Positions 18,934 to 28,163 of a DNA stretch of 64,000 nucleotides are shown one piece after another. A model generated the notes under the pieces. That model was given only the letters and a program-made list of their open reading frames with translations, had not been told where the DNA came from and made no database searches. Source of the stretch: Bacillota bacterium (GTDB lineage: Bacteria; Bacillota_E; JAJZYS01; JAJYTV01); the NCBI GenBank assembly GCA_021845645.1, contig JAJZVM010000013.1:24470-88469 (forward strand), given 5' to 3'. The position numbers and the translations under genes were made by a program. Numbering within the stretch: the first letter of the stretch is position 1; each line of letters opens with the position of its first letter.

Positions 18934-20271
18934 CTATCCGTAGATGTGCCGAGGATCCACCCCAAAGTGGCGCAGGACTTCCGCCACGAGGGATTGGGTG
19001 CCGAGCACGAGTACGGTCCCCATGGGGCCCGCGAGCCGCGATGCCTCGCTCAGCGCCTCCGGTACCGCCGTCACCTCCGTCGCCGGCGCGAAGCTCTGCG
19101 CGAACGCGAGAGCGTCCTGCGGGTAGCGGAGCCTCAGGGTGGCGGTGCGGGTGATGACGATCCGATCCGCCGCCGCACCCGCCGCCGCGATGACCCCGCG
19201 GTAGTCCTTGTCGGACGGCACGCCGATCACCGCGACGAGGGGGCCCGCGCCGCGATCCTGCGCGAGCCGCACCGCGGCCTCGGCGGACTCCCGCACGATC
19301 GCCCCGTCGACGATCACGGCGGGCCCCTCGCTTACCTGCTGCAGCCGACCGGGAAGCTGGAGCTCCGCCCAGCGGGGCCTTTCGATCGGTGCTCCTGCGA
19401 GCTCCTCGGCCGCCGCCAGGGCGAGCGCCGCGTTCGCCGCCTGATAGGGGCCGGCCGGACGGAAGGCAAAGCTCCTCGGCGTCCTGGCCCTCGGCGTCAC
19501 AATGGAGACCGTGGGCGGCAAGGGTTCGCCTCTGAGATCCTCGCCCTCGCAAAGAAGCCTCGCCCCGAGGAGCTCGGCCCGCGCGGTCAGGGCGGCCATG
19601 GCCACCGGGTCCTGGGATGCGCTGACGGCCAGGCCCCCGGGCGGGATCGCCCCCGCCTTGTGCCGCGCCACGTCCCTGAGCTCGGGCCCGATCTCCCCGA
19701 GATGTTCACGGCGCACCGTCGTGATCGCCGCGACGCGATGGCCGAACCTTGTCGCCTCGTCGAGAAGCCCACCGCGTCCCGCCTCGACGACCGCCGTGTC
19801 GATCCCCTGCCGCTGGAACCAGCGGAAGGCGAAGAGGAGGTGGATCCCCGAGGGACCGAGGTAGACGCCAGACGGCAGCGTGGCCGCATACCGCTCCAGG
19901 AAGGGACGCAGGCCATAGGCGATGTCGAGGAGCTCCTCGTCGCCGATGGCCTGTCCGTCGATGCGCATGCGCTCTGTCATGTGGATGAGGTGCGGCGAGG
20001 TCACGAGCCCGCACCGCCGCCCCGTGCCGCTCAGCGCGGCCGCGCTGAGCGCGGAGACCGATCCCTTGCCCTTGCTGCCCGTGACGACCAGGAGATCCTT
20101 CGGCGGCAGGATGCCGGCGAGATCCGCCAGTTCCCGGACGAGTCCAGGGTGCCGCGCGATGTCCTTCGCACCGCCCGCCGCGGCTCCAAGGTAGCTTTCG
20201 TAGACGAACCCGAGGGACTGCTCCAGTGACGAGTCCAGTGCCATGACCTCCAGGGCCGCAGGGCCCGCCAT
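18934..20271 (-). CDS. FolC/Mur-ligase-like protein with degenerate DGAHNP motif
   Basis: 445 aa, clearly built on the folylpolyglutamate synthase plan: P-loop TGSKGKGSV (64-72), TSPHLIHMTERMRIDG (91-106), TAVVEAGRGGLLDEATRF, ITTVRREHLGEIG (His190), HKAGAIPPG (Lys205), YQAANAALALAA, and LPGRL at the domain junction. In FolC the next motif is DGAHNP; here it reads DGAIVRES (322-329), losing the His, Asn and Pro. FolC enzymes use ATP to attach glutamate through amide bonds. The context is not folate synthesis: it lies 27 bases after an M20D amidohydrolase and 23 bases before an MmgE/PrpD gene, in an oligopeptide-importer operon. It may ligate a different amino acid or acceptor, or have lost ligase activity. 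Start ATG 20271; ATG 20244, preceded by GGAGG, is an alternative. Confidence 0.75.
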   Translation of the reverse strand: MAGPAALEVMALDSSLEQSLGFVYESYLGAAAGGAKDIARHPGLVRELADLAGILPPKDLLVVTGSKGKGSVSALSAAALSGTGRRCGLVTSPHLIHMTERMRIDGQAIGDEELLDIAYGLRPFLERYAATLPSGVYLGPSGIHLLFAFRWFQRQGIDTAVVEAGRGGLLDEATRFGHRVAAITTVRREHLGEIGPELRDVARHKAGAIPPGGLAVSASQDPVAMAALTARAELLGARLLCEGEDLRGEPLPPTVSIVTPRARTPRSFAFRPAGPYQAANAALALAAAEELAGAPIERPRWAELQLPGRLQQVSEGPAVIVDGAIVRESAEAAVRLAQDRGAGPLVAVIGVPSDKDYRGVIAAAGAAADRIVITRTATLRLRYPQDALAFAQSFAPATEVTAVPEALSEASRLAGPMGTVLVLGTQSLVAEVLRHFGVDPRHIYG

Positions 20272-20298
20272 CTCGGCACGACTCTAGCCCAAATGCCC

Positions 20299-21495
20299 CT
20301 ACTGTGGAAGGTCCGCGCCGGTCGTCCTGAAGCTCTCCCATGCCTCCTGCACAAGCTCGGGATGCAGGAAGAGGTCCGCCGCAGCGTGCGCCAGGGACTC
20401 CGCGACGTGCAGCATCGCCTCCTGGCCACGCGCGCTGCGCGCGGCCTCGGCGAACTCGCGCGAGTGGCCGGCGACACCGTCCGGCGCGATGGCCACGTAG
20501 GGATGGATGGCGGGCAGCACGAGCGAGACGTTGCCGATGTCCGAGGAGCCCGTGCCGCCCCTGAGGACCGGCTCCTCGATCTGCTCGCCCGTCTCCCCGA
20601 GGTACTTGCCGAAGAGGTTCGCGAGCACGCGATTGTTCTTGCGCTCGGCGTACATCTTCCCCACCTCGAACTCCACCCGCACACCGGATGCCGCCGCGGC
20701 CGCCTCGGCGCAGGTCTTGACCCGCTGCCAGAGCTTCTCTGCACGGTCCATGGTCAAGGCGCGCACCAGGAACGCGCCTTCGGCATACTCCGGCACGATG
20801 TTCGGCGCGTCGCCGCCATGCGTGACGATGCCGTGGATGCGGGCCGTCTCGGGCATGTGCTGGCGCAGGCCGTCGATCATCACGAAGGTGTGGATGAGGG
20901 CGTTCAGGGCGTTGCGCCCGAGCTCCGGGCTGCCGGCGGCGTGGGCCGCCTTGCCGTAGAACTTCATCGTGACGTGGGTCGAGGCGGTGGCGTGGCGGAC
21001 GAGCCAGGTGTGGGTGCCGGGGTGGAACATCATGGCGGCGTCGACGCCCTCGAAGGCGCCCTCGTCCACCATGATCACCTTGCCCCCTGCCCCTTCCTCG
21101 CCGGGGGTGCCCATGGCGAGGAGCTCGCCTGGAACGGCGCCGTCAAGCCCTGCAAAGGCGGCGAGCGCGCCGCCGAGCCCTGCGGTGGCGATCAGGTTGT
21201 GACCGCAGGCGTGACCCACCTCAGGCAGGGCGTCGTACTCCATGAGGATGGCGATCCGCGGCTTCTTGCCAAGGGTGCCGGCCCGGCCGATGAATGCCGT
21301 CGGCAGCGAGCCGACGCCCCTCTGCACCTCGAAGCCGTGCGCCCCGAGCGATGCCGTGAGCCGGTCGGCGGCATAGTGCTCGCGCATGGAGAGCTCCGGA
21401 TGCGCATGCAAGTCAAGGCTCAGATCGACGAGCTCGTCTTTGAGTTCGGTCATCGCAGCGTGGATGCGTGCGTGGACCTCAGACTCCAGCGACAC
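20299..21495 (-). CDS. M20D amidohydrolase, AbgB/PM20D2-like
   Basis: 398-aa cytoplasmic metal-dependent amidohydrolase. The segment EYDALPEVGHACGHNLIA with downstream GTPGEEGAGGK is characteristic of the M20D branch containing p-aminobenzoyl-glutamate hydrolase subunit B and the dipeptidase PM20D2; GIVTHGGDAPNIVPEYAE and the late GGTGSSDIGNVS segment also fit. Family members split acyl- or aroyl-amino acid amides and some dipeptides. The start is GTG 21495, with AAGGGGG about 8 bases upstream. It follows the permease genes by 48 bases and precedes the FolC-like gene, so its substrate is probably delivered by the linked importer. Together with the CPG2-like gene at 16398 and the M20D gene at 25260 this makes three different M20 enzymes at one locus. 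Confidence 0.87.
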   Translation of the reverse strand: MSLESEVHARIHAAMTELKDELVDLSLDLHAHPELSMREHYAADRLTASLGAHGFEVQRGVGSLPTAFIGRAGTLGKKPRIAILMEYDALPEVGHACGHNLIATAGLGGALAAFAGLDGAVPGELLAMGTPGEEGAGGKVIMVDEGAFEGVDAAMMFHPGTHTWLVRHATASTHVTMKFYGKAAHAAGSPELGRNALNALIHTFVMIDGLRQHMPETARIHGIVTHGGDAPNIVPEYAEGAFLVRALTMDRAEKLWQRVKTCAEAAAAASGVRVEFEVGKMYAERKNNRVLANLFGKYLGETGEQIEEPVLRGGTGSSDIGNVSLVLPAIHPYVAIAPDGVAGHSREFAEAARSARGQEAMLHVAESLAHAAADLFLHPELVQEAWESFRTTGADLPQ

Positions 21496-21543
21496 GGGAA
21501 TACCCCCTTGCCCAAGATGACGGGGAAGTGGAGATCGTGCGTT

Positions 21544-22470
21544 CTAGGCTTCCTTGGCCGCCTTGCGCCCCATGGCGCCGCGCTGTCCCGTCGGGTCCAG
21601 GGCGTCGCGCAGGGCGTCGCCGACCAGGTTGAACGCGAGGACCGTGATCACGATCATCAGTCCGGGGAAGATCGCAAGCCAAGGCGCCGTGTTGATGAAC
21701 GTCTGTGCGTCCGTCAGCATGTTGCCCCAGCTCGGCGTCGGGGGCTGGATGCCGTAGCCGAGAAAGCTCATCACCGACTCCGACACGATCGCCTGCCCTA
21801 CCTGGATGGTGCCGTTGACGATGAGCGGGGCGATCGAGTTCGGCATGAGCGTCTTCAGCAGGATGCGCGTGGAGCCGGCGCCGATCGAGCGGGCCGCCAC
21901 GACATACTCGCGGGACTTGAGGCTCATGACCTGCGCCCGCATGATACGGGCGGGGTACATCCAGGTGGTCATGCCGATGATCAGCGCCACGTCGAAGACG
22001 CTGGCGCCGATCGTCACCGAGAGCAGCAGCAGCAGGAAGAGGCGCGGGATCGAGAGCGCCACGTCGACGACGCGCATCAGGAGGAAGTCGACGCTGCCGC
22101 CGAAGTAGCCCGAAACCGCCCCCACCACGCCGCCGATGCCGACGCCGATCGCCATGGCGAGAAAGCCCACGAGCAGCGAGATCCTGCCGCCGAAGAGCAC
22201 CCGCACGAACTCGTCGCGCCCGAGGTCGTCGGTGCCCATGATGTGGTGCAGCGACGGTGGCGCGCGGAAGGCGAGGAAGTCGATCGCATCGGGATTCACA
22301 TGCAGGATGACCGGCAGGAGGACGCACGCGAGGACGATGACGACGAGGCCCGTCCCGCCCACGACCGCCGCCTTGTGACGCCGAAGGCGCGTCCAGAGCG
22401 ACGGCGCTGAGATCTGCAGGTCCCTTTCCAGCTGCGCCTCGGGCCTTGTGGCCACGCTCAAGGGGATCAC
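21544..22470 (-). CDS. Peptide-type ABC transporter permease (DppC-like)
   Basis: 308-aa inner subunit of a family-5 (oligopeptide/dipeptide/nickel) ABC importer. Features: cytoplasmic N-terminus, first membrane helix GGTGLVVIVLACVLLPVIL, the DppC signature MGTDDLGRDEFVRVLFGGR, several membrane helices, and the EAA-type cytoplasmic loop EYVVAARSIGAGSTRILLKT that contacts the ATPase. It ends with the usual SFLGYGIQPPTPSWG and NLVGDALRDALDP motifs. The start is GTG 22470; the upstream dppB-like gene stops at 22472, so the two are translationally coupled. No ATPase gene lies in this operon. Confidence 0.92.
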   Translation of the reverse strand: MIPLSVATRPEAQLERDLQISAPSLWTRLRRHKAAVVGGTGLVVIVLACVLLPVILHVNPDAIDFLAFRAPPSLHHIMGTDDLGRDEFVRVLFGGRISLLVGFLAMAIGVGIGGVVGAVSGYFGGSVDFLLMRVVDVALSIPRLFLLLLLSVTIGASVFDVALIIGMTTWMYPARIMRAQVMSLKSREYVVAARSIGAGSTRILLKTLMPNSIAPLIVNGTIQVGQAIVSESVMSFLGYGIQPPTPSWGNMLTDAQTFINTAPWLAIFPGLMIVITVLAFNLVGDALRDALDPTGQRGAMGRKAAKEA

Positions 22471-22471
22471 C

Positions 22472-23425
22472 CTAACTGTATTGGATGCGCGGGTCGACGA
22501 CCGCGTAGATGACGTCGGTCAGGATGTTCACGAGCACCACCACCACGGAGATGAGGACGGCGATGCCGACCACGACCGGGTAGTCCCCCTGCTGCAGGGA
22601 GGTGAAGAAGAGGCGGCCCATGCCGGGCCAGGCGAACACGGTCTCGGTGATCAGGGCCCCGGAGACGAGAAAGGCGAAGTCGAGCATCATCACCGTGACG
22701 ACGGGCAGGAGCGCGTTGCGCAAGGCGTGGCGGTACAGGACGGCGCGCTCGGGGAGCCCCTTGGCGCGGGCCGTCCGGATGAAGTCCTGCTGCAGCACTT
22801 CGAGCATGCTCGAGCGCACGTAGCGGCTCTCCTGCGCCAGGGTGTAGACGACCAGCGTCGTCGCGGGCAGGATGAGGTGTTTGAGGTTGTCCCAGATCGA
22901 GTAGGGGACACCCGGCGTGAACATGCCGAAGGTCGGCAGCCAATGGAGGTCCACCGCGAAGAACAGCATCAGGATGATGCCGAGCCAGAACACCGGCATC
23001 GCCATGCCGGCGTAGGAGAGCACCGTCATCACGTAGTCGAACACGGAGTACTGCGTGACGGCGGACGCGATCCCGACGACGAAGGCGAGACCGTACGAGA
23101 CGATCACCGCCGTGAGCATCAGCTCGACCGTCGCCCCCAGGCGCTCGCCGATCACGTGCAGCACGGGCTGGCCGTCGACGAACGAGTGGCCGAAATCACC
23201 CTGCAGGGCCTTGCCGAGCCATGAGATGTATTGATCGTAGAGCGGCCTATTGAGGCCGAGCTGCACCGTGAGGTGCTGGATCTCCGCGTGGGTCATGGTC
23301 GGCGTGTCGAGGTACATGGCGAGCGGACCACCCGGCAGACTGTGGGCGATCGCGAAGATCAGGATGGTGATGCCGAGCATCACGGGAATGCTCAGCAGGA
23401 GCCGGCGCGCGACGTAAACCCACAT
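22472..23425 (-). CDS. Peptide-type ABC transporter permease (DppB-like)
   Basis: 317-aa membrane subunit. N-terminal MWVYVARRLLLSIPVMLGI is typical of DppB; then GLNRPLYDQYISWLGKALQG, GDFGHSFVDGQPV, six predicted membrane helices, the EAA loop DFIRTARAKGLPERAVLYRH, and VFAWPGMGRLFFTSLQQGDYP near the end. It sits between the binding-protein gene (gap 115 bp containing a 12-bp stem hairpin) and dppC-like. With DppC it should form the channel for the substrate bound by the 23541-25175 product. Confidence 0.92.
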   Translation of the reverse strand: MWVYVARRLLLSIPVMLGITILIFAIAHSLPGGPLAMYLDTPTMTHAEIQHLTVQLGLNRPLYDQYISWLGKALQGDFGHSFVDGQPVLHVIGERLGATVELMLTAVIVSYGLAFVVGIASAVTQYSVFDYVMTVLSYAGMAMPVFWLGIILMLFFAVDLHWLPTFGMFTPGVPYSIWDNLKHLILPATTLVVYTLAQESRYVRSSMLEVLQQDFIRTARAKGLPERAVLYRHALRNALLPVVTVMMLDFAFLVSGALITETVFAWPGMGRLFFTSLQQGDYPVVVGIAVLISVVVVLVNILTDVIYAVVDPRIQYS

Positions 23426-23468
23426 AGCTCCACCTTATTCTGGCGCCTGAGTGCACCGAGAGGCCTAG

Positions 23469-23500
23469 CGGTGTGGCGGCCCTCGCGAGCCGCCACACCG
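23469..23500 (-). terminator. Intra-operon hairpin between binding-protein and permease genes
   Basis: CGGTGTGGCGGC pairs perfectly with GCCGCCACACCG (12 bp) around CCTCGCGA, 40 bases after the binding-protein stop and 44 before the permease start. No T-run follows. Such hairpins usually stabilise the upstream message or cut transcription partially so that binding protein exceeds permease. Confidence 0.65.
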
Positions 23501-23540
23501 TCCGGCGCATTACGTTGGGAAACCGGCTAGGGGTGGGTGC

Positions 23541-25175
23541 TTATTGCGAGAGCTGCCACTGGGCGGCGGTCGAGGTCACGGGGGCGACCGGGTTCGGCTG
23601 GTAGCCCTTGAGACCGAACGTCGCGTCGATGGCCTTCGGCACGTAGTAGAAGAGGCTCGGCATCTGCTGGTTCTCGATCTGGGCGATCTGCGCGAAGATG
23701 GCCTTGCGCTGCGGGACGTTCGTGATCTGCTCTTCCTCGGCCAGGAGCTTGTTCACGGTCTGGTTGCACCAGAAGCCGTAGTTTGAGCCGTAGGGCGGGA
23801 AGGCTTGGCACGAGTCGGCGCGGTAGGTGCGCAGGTCAGGGTCGGGCCCTGGCGTCGCCTGGTACTCGGCCATCTGGAACTGGCCCTTGTAGAGGATCGT
23901 GCCGAAGAAGGTGTTCGCGGGGTAGTTGTGGATGACGATCTTGACGCCGATCTGCTGCAGCTCCTGCTGCACGATCTGCTCCGTCTCCGCCCTCCAGGTG
24001 TTGCCGGCGGTCGTCGAGTAGGTCAGCACGAGCTGCTTGCCGTTCTTGACGCGGATGCCGCCGGGGCCGACCTTCCAGCCGTCCTTCTGCAGGATCTGCT
24101 CTGCCAGCTTCGGTGCGTAGGGGTACGGCTTGATCGAAGGGTCGTAGCTCCACTGGGCAGGGCCCTGGGTGTCCGCCGAGAGGGTCGCGAGGCCGTTCCA
24201 GACGTACTTGACGATCGCCTGGCGGTCGATGCCGTACTCGAGGGCCTGGCGCACGTTGACGTCGGCCAGGATCGGGTCGTGCAGGTTGAGCTGCGCCCAC
24301 TCGCCGGGGCCGCCCTGGTTGTACTCGTACACCGTCACGCCCTTCATGCCCTTGAGGGTCGAGAGCTGCGTCACGGGCGCGAAGTAGTAGAGGTTGATGT
24401 TGCCCGCCTGCAGGGCGGAGAGCAGGGTGTTCTGGTCAGGGATGATCTGGAAGACGAGCTTCTGAATGTGCGGCTTCGGACCCCAGTAGTACGGGTTCAC
24501 GGTCTCGACGATGCTCTGGGCGTGCGTCCATGAGACGAACTTGTACGGTCCAAGAGTCGGGGTCGGGTCCACGTTGTACTGGAAGTAGTTGACCTGGCCG
24601 GGCGGGACCTTGTCGAAGACGTGTGCAGGGATGATGGCGACCTCGGAGTTGGACCAGCAGGTGCCAAGGAACGGCGCGTAGGGCTTGGAGAGCGTCATGA
24701 CGACGGTAAGCGGGTTCGGCGCCGTCATGCTCTTGATGTCGGTGAAGCCCTCGGTCGTCACGGCGTTGACGTGCGGGTTCACGAGGAGCTTCCAGGTCTC
24801 GATGACGTCCTGAGCCGTGAACGGGACGCCGTCGGACCAGCGGACATTCGGGCGCAGGTGGAACGTGTAGACGAGGTTACTCTTCGAGATGCCGCCGTTC
24901 GCCTGGGTCGGCACGGCGGTGACGAGATCTGGCTGGAGCACACCTTGCGGCGTCAGGCTGAAGAGGTTCGGCATCATCGGCCCCTCCACGAGGCCGGTGA
25001 ACGTCTGACTCGGACCCAGGATGGGGTTGAGGTTCGCGGGCTCCTCGAAGGTGCCGATCGTCGCCGTGCCGCTGGGGCCTCCCGCGGCGGCCGCCAGGGC
25101 AGGCGAGAGGGACAGGGTAGCCAGGGCGAGGACGCCGGTTCCGAGCAGGGCTGCGGCAGACTTGAGTCGGATCAC
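23541..25175 (-). CDS. Family-5 extracellular solute-binding protein (peptide/amide importer)
   Basis: 544 aa, first gene of the minus-strand uptake operon. Family-5 (DppA/OppA) signs: EEPANLNPILGP near the mature N-terminus, LVTAVPTQ, FHLRPNVRWSDGVPFTAQDV, a central GPYKFVSW block, and PYAPKLAEQILQKDGWK. The signal peptide (MIRLKSAAALLGTGVLALA...ALAAAAG) has no Cys at the cleavage region, so it is not a typical Gram-positive lipoprotein; it would be released, or held by other means. Start GTG 25175 is preceded by GAGAGGTG. Divergent from the M20D gene at 25260 with a palindromic site between them. Ligand unknown; the linked hydrolases suggest N-acyl amino acids or short peptides. Confidence 0.88.
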   Translation of the reverse strand: MIRLKSAAALLGTGVLALATLSLSPALAAAAGGPSGTATIGTFEEPANLNPILGPSQTFTGLVEGPMMPNLFSLTPQGVLQPDLVTAVPTQANGGISKSNLVYTFHLRPNVRWSDGVPFTAQDVIETWKLLVNPHVNAVTTEGFTDIKSMTAPNPLTVVMTLSKPYAPFLGTCWSNSEVAIIPAHVFDKVPPGQVNYFQYNVDPTPTLGPYKFVSWTHAQSIVETVNPYYWGPKPHIQKLVFQIIPDQNTLLSALQAGNINLYYFAPVTQLSTLKGMKGVTVYEYNQGGPGEWAQLNLHDPILADVNVRQALEYGIDRQAIVKYVWNGLATLSADTQGPAQWSYDPSIKPYPYAPKLAEQILQKDGWKVGPGGIRVKNGKQLVLTYSTTAGNTWRAETEQIVQQELQQIGVKIVIHNYPANTFFGTILYKGQFQMAEYQATPGPDPDLRTYRADSCQAFPPYGSNYGFWCNQTVNKLLAEEEQITNVPQRKAIFAQIAQIENQQMPSLFYYVPKAIDATFGLKGYQPNPVAPVTSTAAQWQLSQ

Positions 25176-25210
25176 ATGAACACCTCTCTTATGTTAGGGT
25201 GATGTTATGG

Positions 25211-25224
25211 TTTCGCTGGCGAAA
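25211..25224. promoter_or_regulatory. Perfect palindrome in the divergent promoter region
   Basis: TTTCGC-TG-GCGAAA lies in the 84-bp gap between the binding-protein gene (minus) and the M20D gene (plus). Position and symmetry fit an operator for a dimeric regulator controlling both directions. No regulator gene is adjacent. Confidence 0.5.
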
Positions 25225-25259
25225 GCATGAAACCTTCCCCACTTGGAGGGCCTTTATCC

Positions 25260-26423
25260 ATGGAAAGCAGCCAGGTTCAGAGGGAAATGAGGGAGTGGCG
25301 GCGCCATCTGCACATGCACCCCGAGCTGTCGGCGCAGGAGACCCGGACGACCGCCTTCCTCGAGGAGCGGCTGCTCGCCTTCGGGCTTTTGCCACGCCGG
25401 CTCGCACCGACCGGCGTGGTCGCGGACATCGGCCAGGGCGGCCCCCTCATCGCGCTGCGCGCCGACATCGACGCCCTGCCGATCGTAGAGGATTCCCTTG
25501 CGCCATACGCATCCCGGACCCCCGGCGTGATGCACGCCTGCGGCCATGACGCGCACACGGCGATGCTGCTCGGCGTCGCGAAGCGCCTCGGGGAGCACCC
25601 GCCGCGCTCCGGGCGCGTGCGGCTCCTGTTCCAGGCAGCGGAGGAGGTGCCGCCGGGCGGTGCCCTGGCGCTCGTGGAGGCCGGCGTCCTCGAGGACGTC
25701 ACCATGATCTTCGGCATCCATGTGCAGAGCGGGCTGCCCGTCGGGACGGCGGCGATCGGCCCCGGGCCCGTCACCGCCAACTCCGACCGCTTCGAGATCG
25801 TCCTGCACGGCGCCGCGGGCCACGCGGCCATGCCGCACGAGGCCAAGGACGCCATCGTCATGGCGGGCCACCTGATCGTGGCGCTCCAGACGATCGTCGC
25901 GCGCAGCGTCGATCCCCTGGCGCCCGCCGCCGTATCGATCGGCAGGCTCGACGCCGGGTACGCGGCCAACGTCGTCGCGGACCGCGCGCGGCTCCTGGGC
26001 ACCGTCCGCAGCCTGGACTCCGCCACCCGCGACCTGATCGAGGAGCGCCTCGGGACACTCGCCCGGACGACGGCTGGCGCCTTCGGCGGTACGGCGGAGC
26101 TGCACTATGCGCGCGGCTACCCGAGCGTCGAGAACGCCCCGGAACCGAGCCGCCTCTTCGCGCAGGCCGCCCGCGACGTGCTCGGCGCAGAGCATGTGCG
26201 GGGAGCCCTGACGCAGCTCGCCGGCGAGGACTTCGGCCACTACACGCACGAGGTGCCCGGCGCCTTCCTCAACCTTGGCAGTGGCAGGCCCGATCGGGAT
26301 TTCCCCCACCACCACCCGCGCTTCGACATCGATGAGGGGGCCCTCGAACTCGGCGTGCGGATCTGGCTCAGGCTCGTGGACCTGGCGCTCGCCCACCTGG
26401 CCGCGTCCCCCTCGGTTCCATAA
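25260..26423 (+). CDS. M20D amidohydrolase (N-acyl-amino-acid amidohydrolase type)
   Basis: 387-aa cytoplasmic metal-dependent hydrolase, M20D branch (hippurate/IAA-amino acid hydrolase, YxeP/AmaA type). Metal ligands and base are visible: RADIDALPI, MHACGHDAHTAM with the M20D Cys, FQAAEEVPPGGA, GIHVQSGLPVG, a lid with GAAGHAAMPHEAKDA, and a late LAGEDFGHY and HHHPRFDIDEGAL. ATG 25260 is chosen because GGAGGG lies upstream and the protein then starts like its family; ATG 25227 has no ribosome binding site. It is transcribed away from the uptake operon from a shared short control region, so probably co-regulated and acting on the imported amides. Confidence 0.87.
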   Translation: MESSQVQREMREWRRHLHMHPELSAQETRTTAFLEERLLAFGLLPRRLAPTGVVADIGQGGPLIALRADIDALPIVEDSLAPYASRTPGVMHACGHDAHTAMLLGVAKRLGEHPPRSGRVRLLFQAAEEVPPGGALALVEAGVLEDVTMIFGIHVQSGLPVGTAAIGPGPVTANSDRFEIVLHGAAGHAAMPHEAKDAIVMAGHLIVALQTIVARSVDPLAPAAVSIGRLDAGYAANVVADRARLLGTVRSLDSATRDLIEERLGTLARTTAGAFGGTAELHYARGYPSVENAPEPSRLFAQAARDVLGAEHVRGALTQLAGEDFGHYTHEVPGAFLNLGSGRPDRDFPHHHPRFDIDEGALELGVRIWLRLVDLALAHLAASPSVP

Positions 26424-26455
26424 CCAGCCCTGTGCCGCGGAGCGATTCTGTCGAG

Positions 26456-26484
26456 AGGCGCCCTGGGGCCAGCCCCGGGCGCCT
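26456..26484. terminator. Bidirectional terminator between the M20D gene and pyrG
   Basis: AGGCGCCC(T)GGGGC pairs with GCCCCGGGCGCCT, a 13-bp stem with one bulge and a two-base loop, lying between the convergent ends of the M20D gene (26423) and pyrG (26510). It can serve both directions. Confidence 0.65.
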
Positions 26485-26509
26485 CAAGCGGTTCATCTTC
26501 AGAAGACGA

Positions 26510-28126
26510 TCAAGAAGTCCGACTCTCCCGCCGCTCGAGGGCGGCGCCGACGAACGCGCGGAAGAGCGGGTGCGGCCGGTTGGGCCGAGAGCGCAGCTCG
26601 GGATGGAACTGCGTGCCGAGGAAGAAGGGATGGCCCCTCAGCTCCATCATCTCGACGAGCCTTCCGTCCGGGCTCTGGCCGGACGCGACGAATCCCGCCG
26701 CCTCGAGGCCCTCGCGGTAGGCGTTGTTCACCTCGAAGCGGTGGCGGTGGCGCTCGTAGACCATGTCCTCTCCGTAGGCCCCGGCCGCGAGGCTTCCCTC
26801 GGCGATCCTGCACGGGTAGGCGCCGAGCCGCATCGTGCCGCCCTTCTGCTCCACGTCCGCCTGGTCCGCCATCAGGTCGATGACGGGATCCGGCGTGTCG
26901 ACGTCGATCTCCGTCGTATTGGCGTGGGCGAGCCCCATGGCGTCGCGCGCCACCTCGATCACCGCCGCCTGCATGCCGAGGCAGAGCCCGAGGAACGGCA
27001 CCTTCTCCTCGCGGGCGTAGCGGATGGCCTGGATCTTGCCTTCGACGCCGCGGGCGCCGAAGCCGCCCGGCACCAAAACCCCGTCCGCCTCCGCGAGCAC
27101 CGCCTGCGCGTCCATGTCCTCGAGGCGCTCGGAGTCGACCCAGTCGATCTCCACCCGCGCGCCGTGGTGGATCCCGGCGTGGTGCAGGGCCTCCGCCACC
27201 GAGAGGTAGGCGTCGTGCAGCGCGACGTACTTGCCGACGAGCGCGACGCGCACCCGCCTCGAGGTGCTCTCGCGCCGCTCCACCATCGCGCGCCAGTCCC
27301 TGAGGTCTGGCTGGCAGTCCTGCAGCCCCAGCTTCTCGCAGACGATGCGGCCGAGCCCCGCCTCCTCGAGGATGAGGGGCGCCGCGTAGATCGTGCCGGG
27401 GGCGTCCGGATTCGGCACGACGGCCTCGCGCTCCACATCGCAGAAGAGCGCGATCTTGTCGAGCAGGTCCTTCGCGAGCGGCTTCTGCGACCGCGCGACG
27501 ATGATGTCCGGCGTGATGCCGATCGACCGGAGTTCCTTGACGGAGTGCTGCGTCGGCTTCGTCTTCGCCTCGCCCGACGCCTCGAGGTACGGCACGAGCG
27601 TCACGTGGATGTAGAGGGCGTCCTGACGCCCGACGTCATACTTCAGCTGGCGGATCGCCTCGAGGAACGGCAGGGACTCGATGTCACCCACCGTGCCGCC
27701 AATCTCGCAGATCAGGATCTCGGCTCCCGACGCCTCCTGGGCCCTCTTGATCCAATCTTTGATTTCGTTCGTGACATGCGGGATGACCTGCACCGTGCCG
27801 CCGAGGTAGTCGCCGCGGCGCTCCTTCTCGATCACGCGCCCGTAGATCTTGCCTGTCGTCGCATTCGAGAGCTTGCCTAGCGAGACGTCCATGAAGCGTT
27901 CGTAATGACCGAGGTCGAGGTCCGTCTCGGCGCCGTCGTCGGTGACGAACACCTCGCCATGCTGCAGGGGGCTCATGGTGCCGGGGTCGACGTTCAGGTA
28001 GGGGTCGAGCTTCTGCGCGGTGACGCTGAAACCGCGCGCCTTGAGAAGCCGGCCGAGCGACGCGGCGGTGATCCCCTTGCCGAGGCCTGACACGACGCCG
28101 CCGGTGATGAAGATGAACTTGGCCAC
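26510..28126 (-). CDS. pyrG: CTP synthase
   Basis: 538-aa cytosolic enzyme making CTP from UTP, ATP and glutamine, the last step of pyrimidine nucleotide synthesis. Amidoligase domain at the N-terminus: [44 protein letters not shown]. Class-I glutamine amidotransferase at the C-terminus: [16 protein letters not shown], nucleophile Cys in LGLCLGMQ, and the His-Glu pair in GTQFHPE. Length is standard. The gene lies just downstream of rpoE (delta factor), a classic Firmicute order, with a strong terminator/attenuator between them. Confidence 0.97.
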   Translation of the reverse strand: MAKFIFITGGVVSGLGKGITAASLGRLLKARGFSVTAQKLDPYLNVDPGTMSPLQHGEVFVTDDGAETDLDLGHYERFMDVSLGKLSNATTGKIYGRVIEKERRGDYLGGTVQVIPHVTNEIKDWIKRAQEASGAEILICEIGGTVGDIESLPFLEAIRQLKYDVGRQDALYIHVTLVPYLEASGEAKTKPTQHSVKELRSIGITPDIIVARSQKPLAKDLLDKIALFCDVEREAVVPNPDAPGTIYAAPLILEEAGLGRIVCEKLGLQDCQPDLRDWRAMVERRESTSRRVRVALVGKYVALHDAYLSVAEALHHAGIHHGARVEIDWVDSERLEDMDAQAVLAEADGVLVPGGFGARGVEGKIQAIRYAREEKVPFLGLCLGMQAAVIEVARDAMGLAHANTTEIDVDTPDPVIDLMADQADVEQKGGTMRLGAYPCRIAEGSLAAGAYGEDMVYERHRHRFEVNNAYREGLEAAGFVASGQSPDGRLVEMMELRGHPFFLGTQFHPELRSRPNRPHPLFRAFVGAALERRESRTS

Positions 28127-28163
28127 GCAGGACTCCCTCCGCTTCCCAGAGCATCAGGGCAAT

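Noticed and set aside
20293..22410. 705-aa plus-strand ORF
   Set aside because: Antisense to the M20D and permease genes; no domain pattern.
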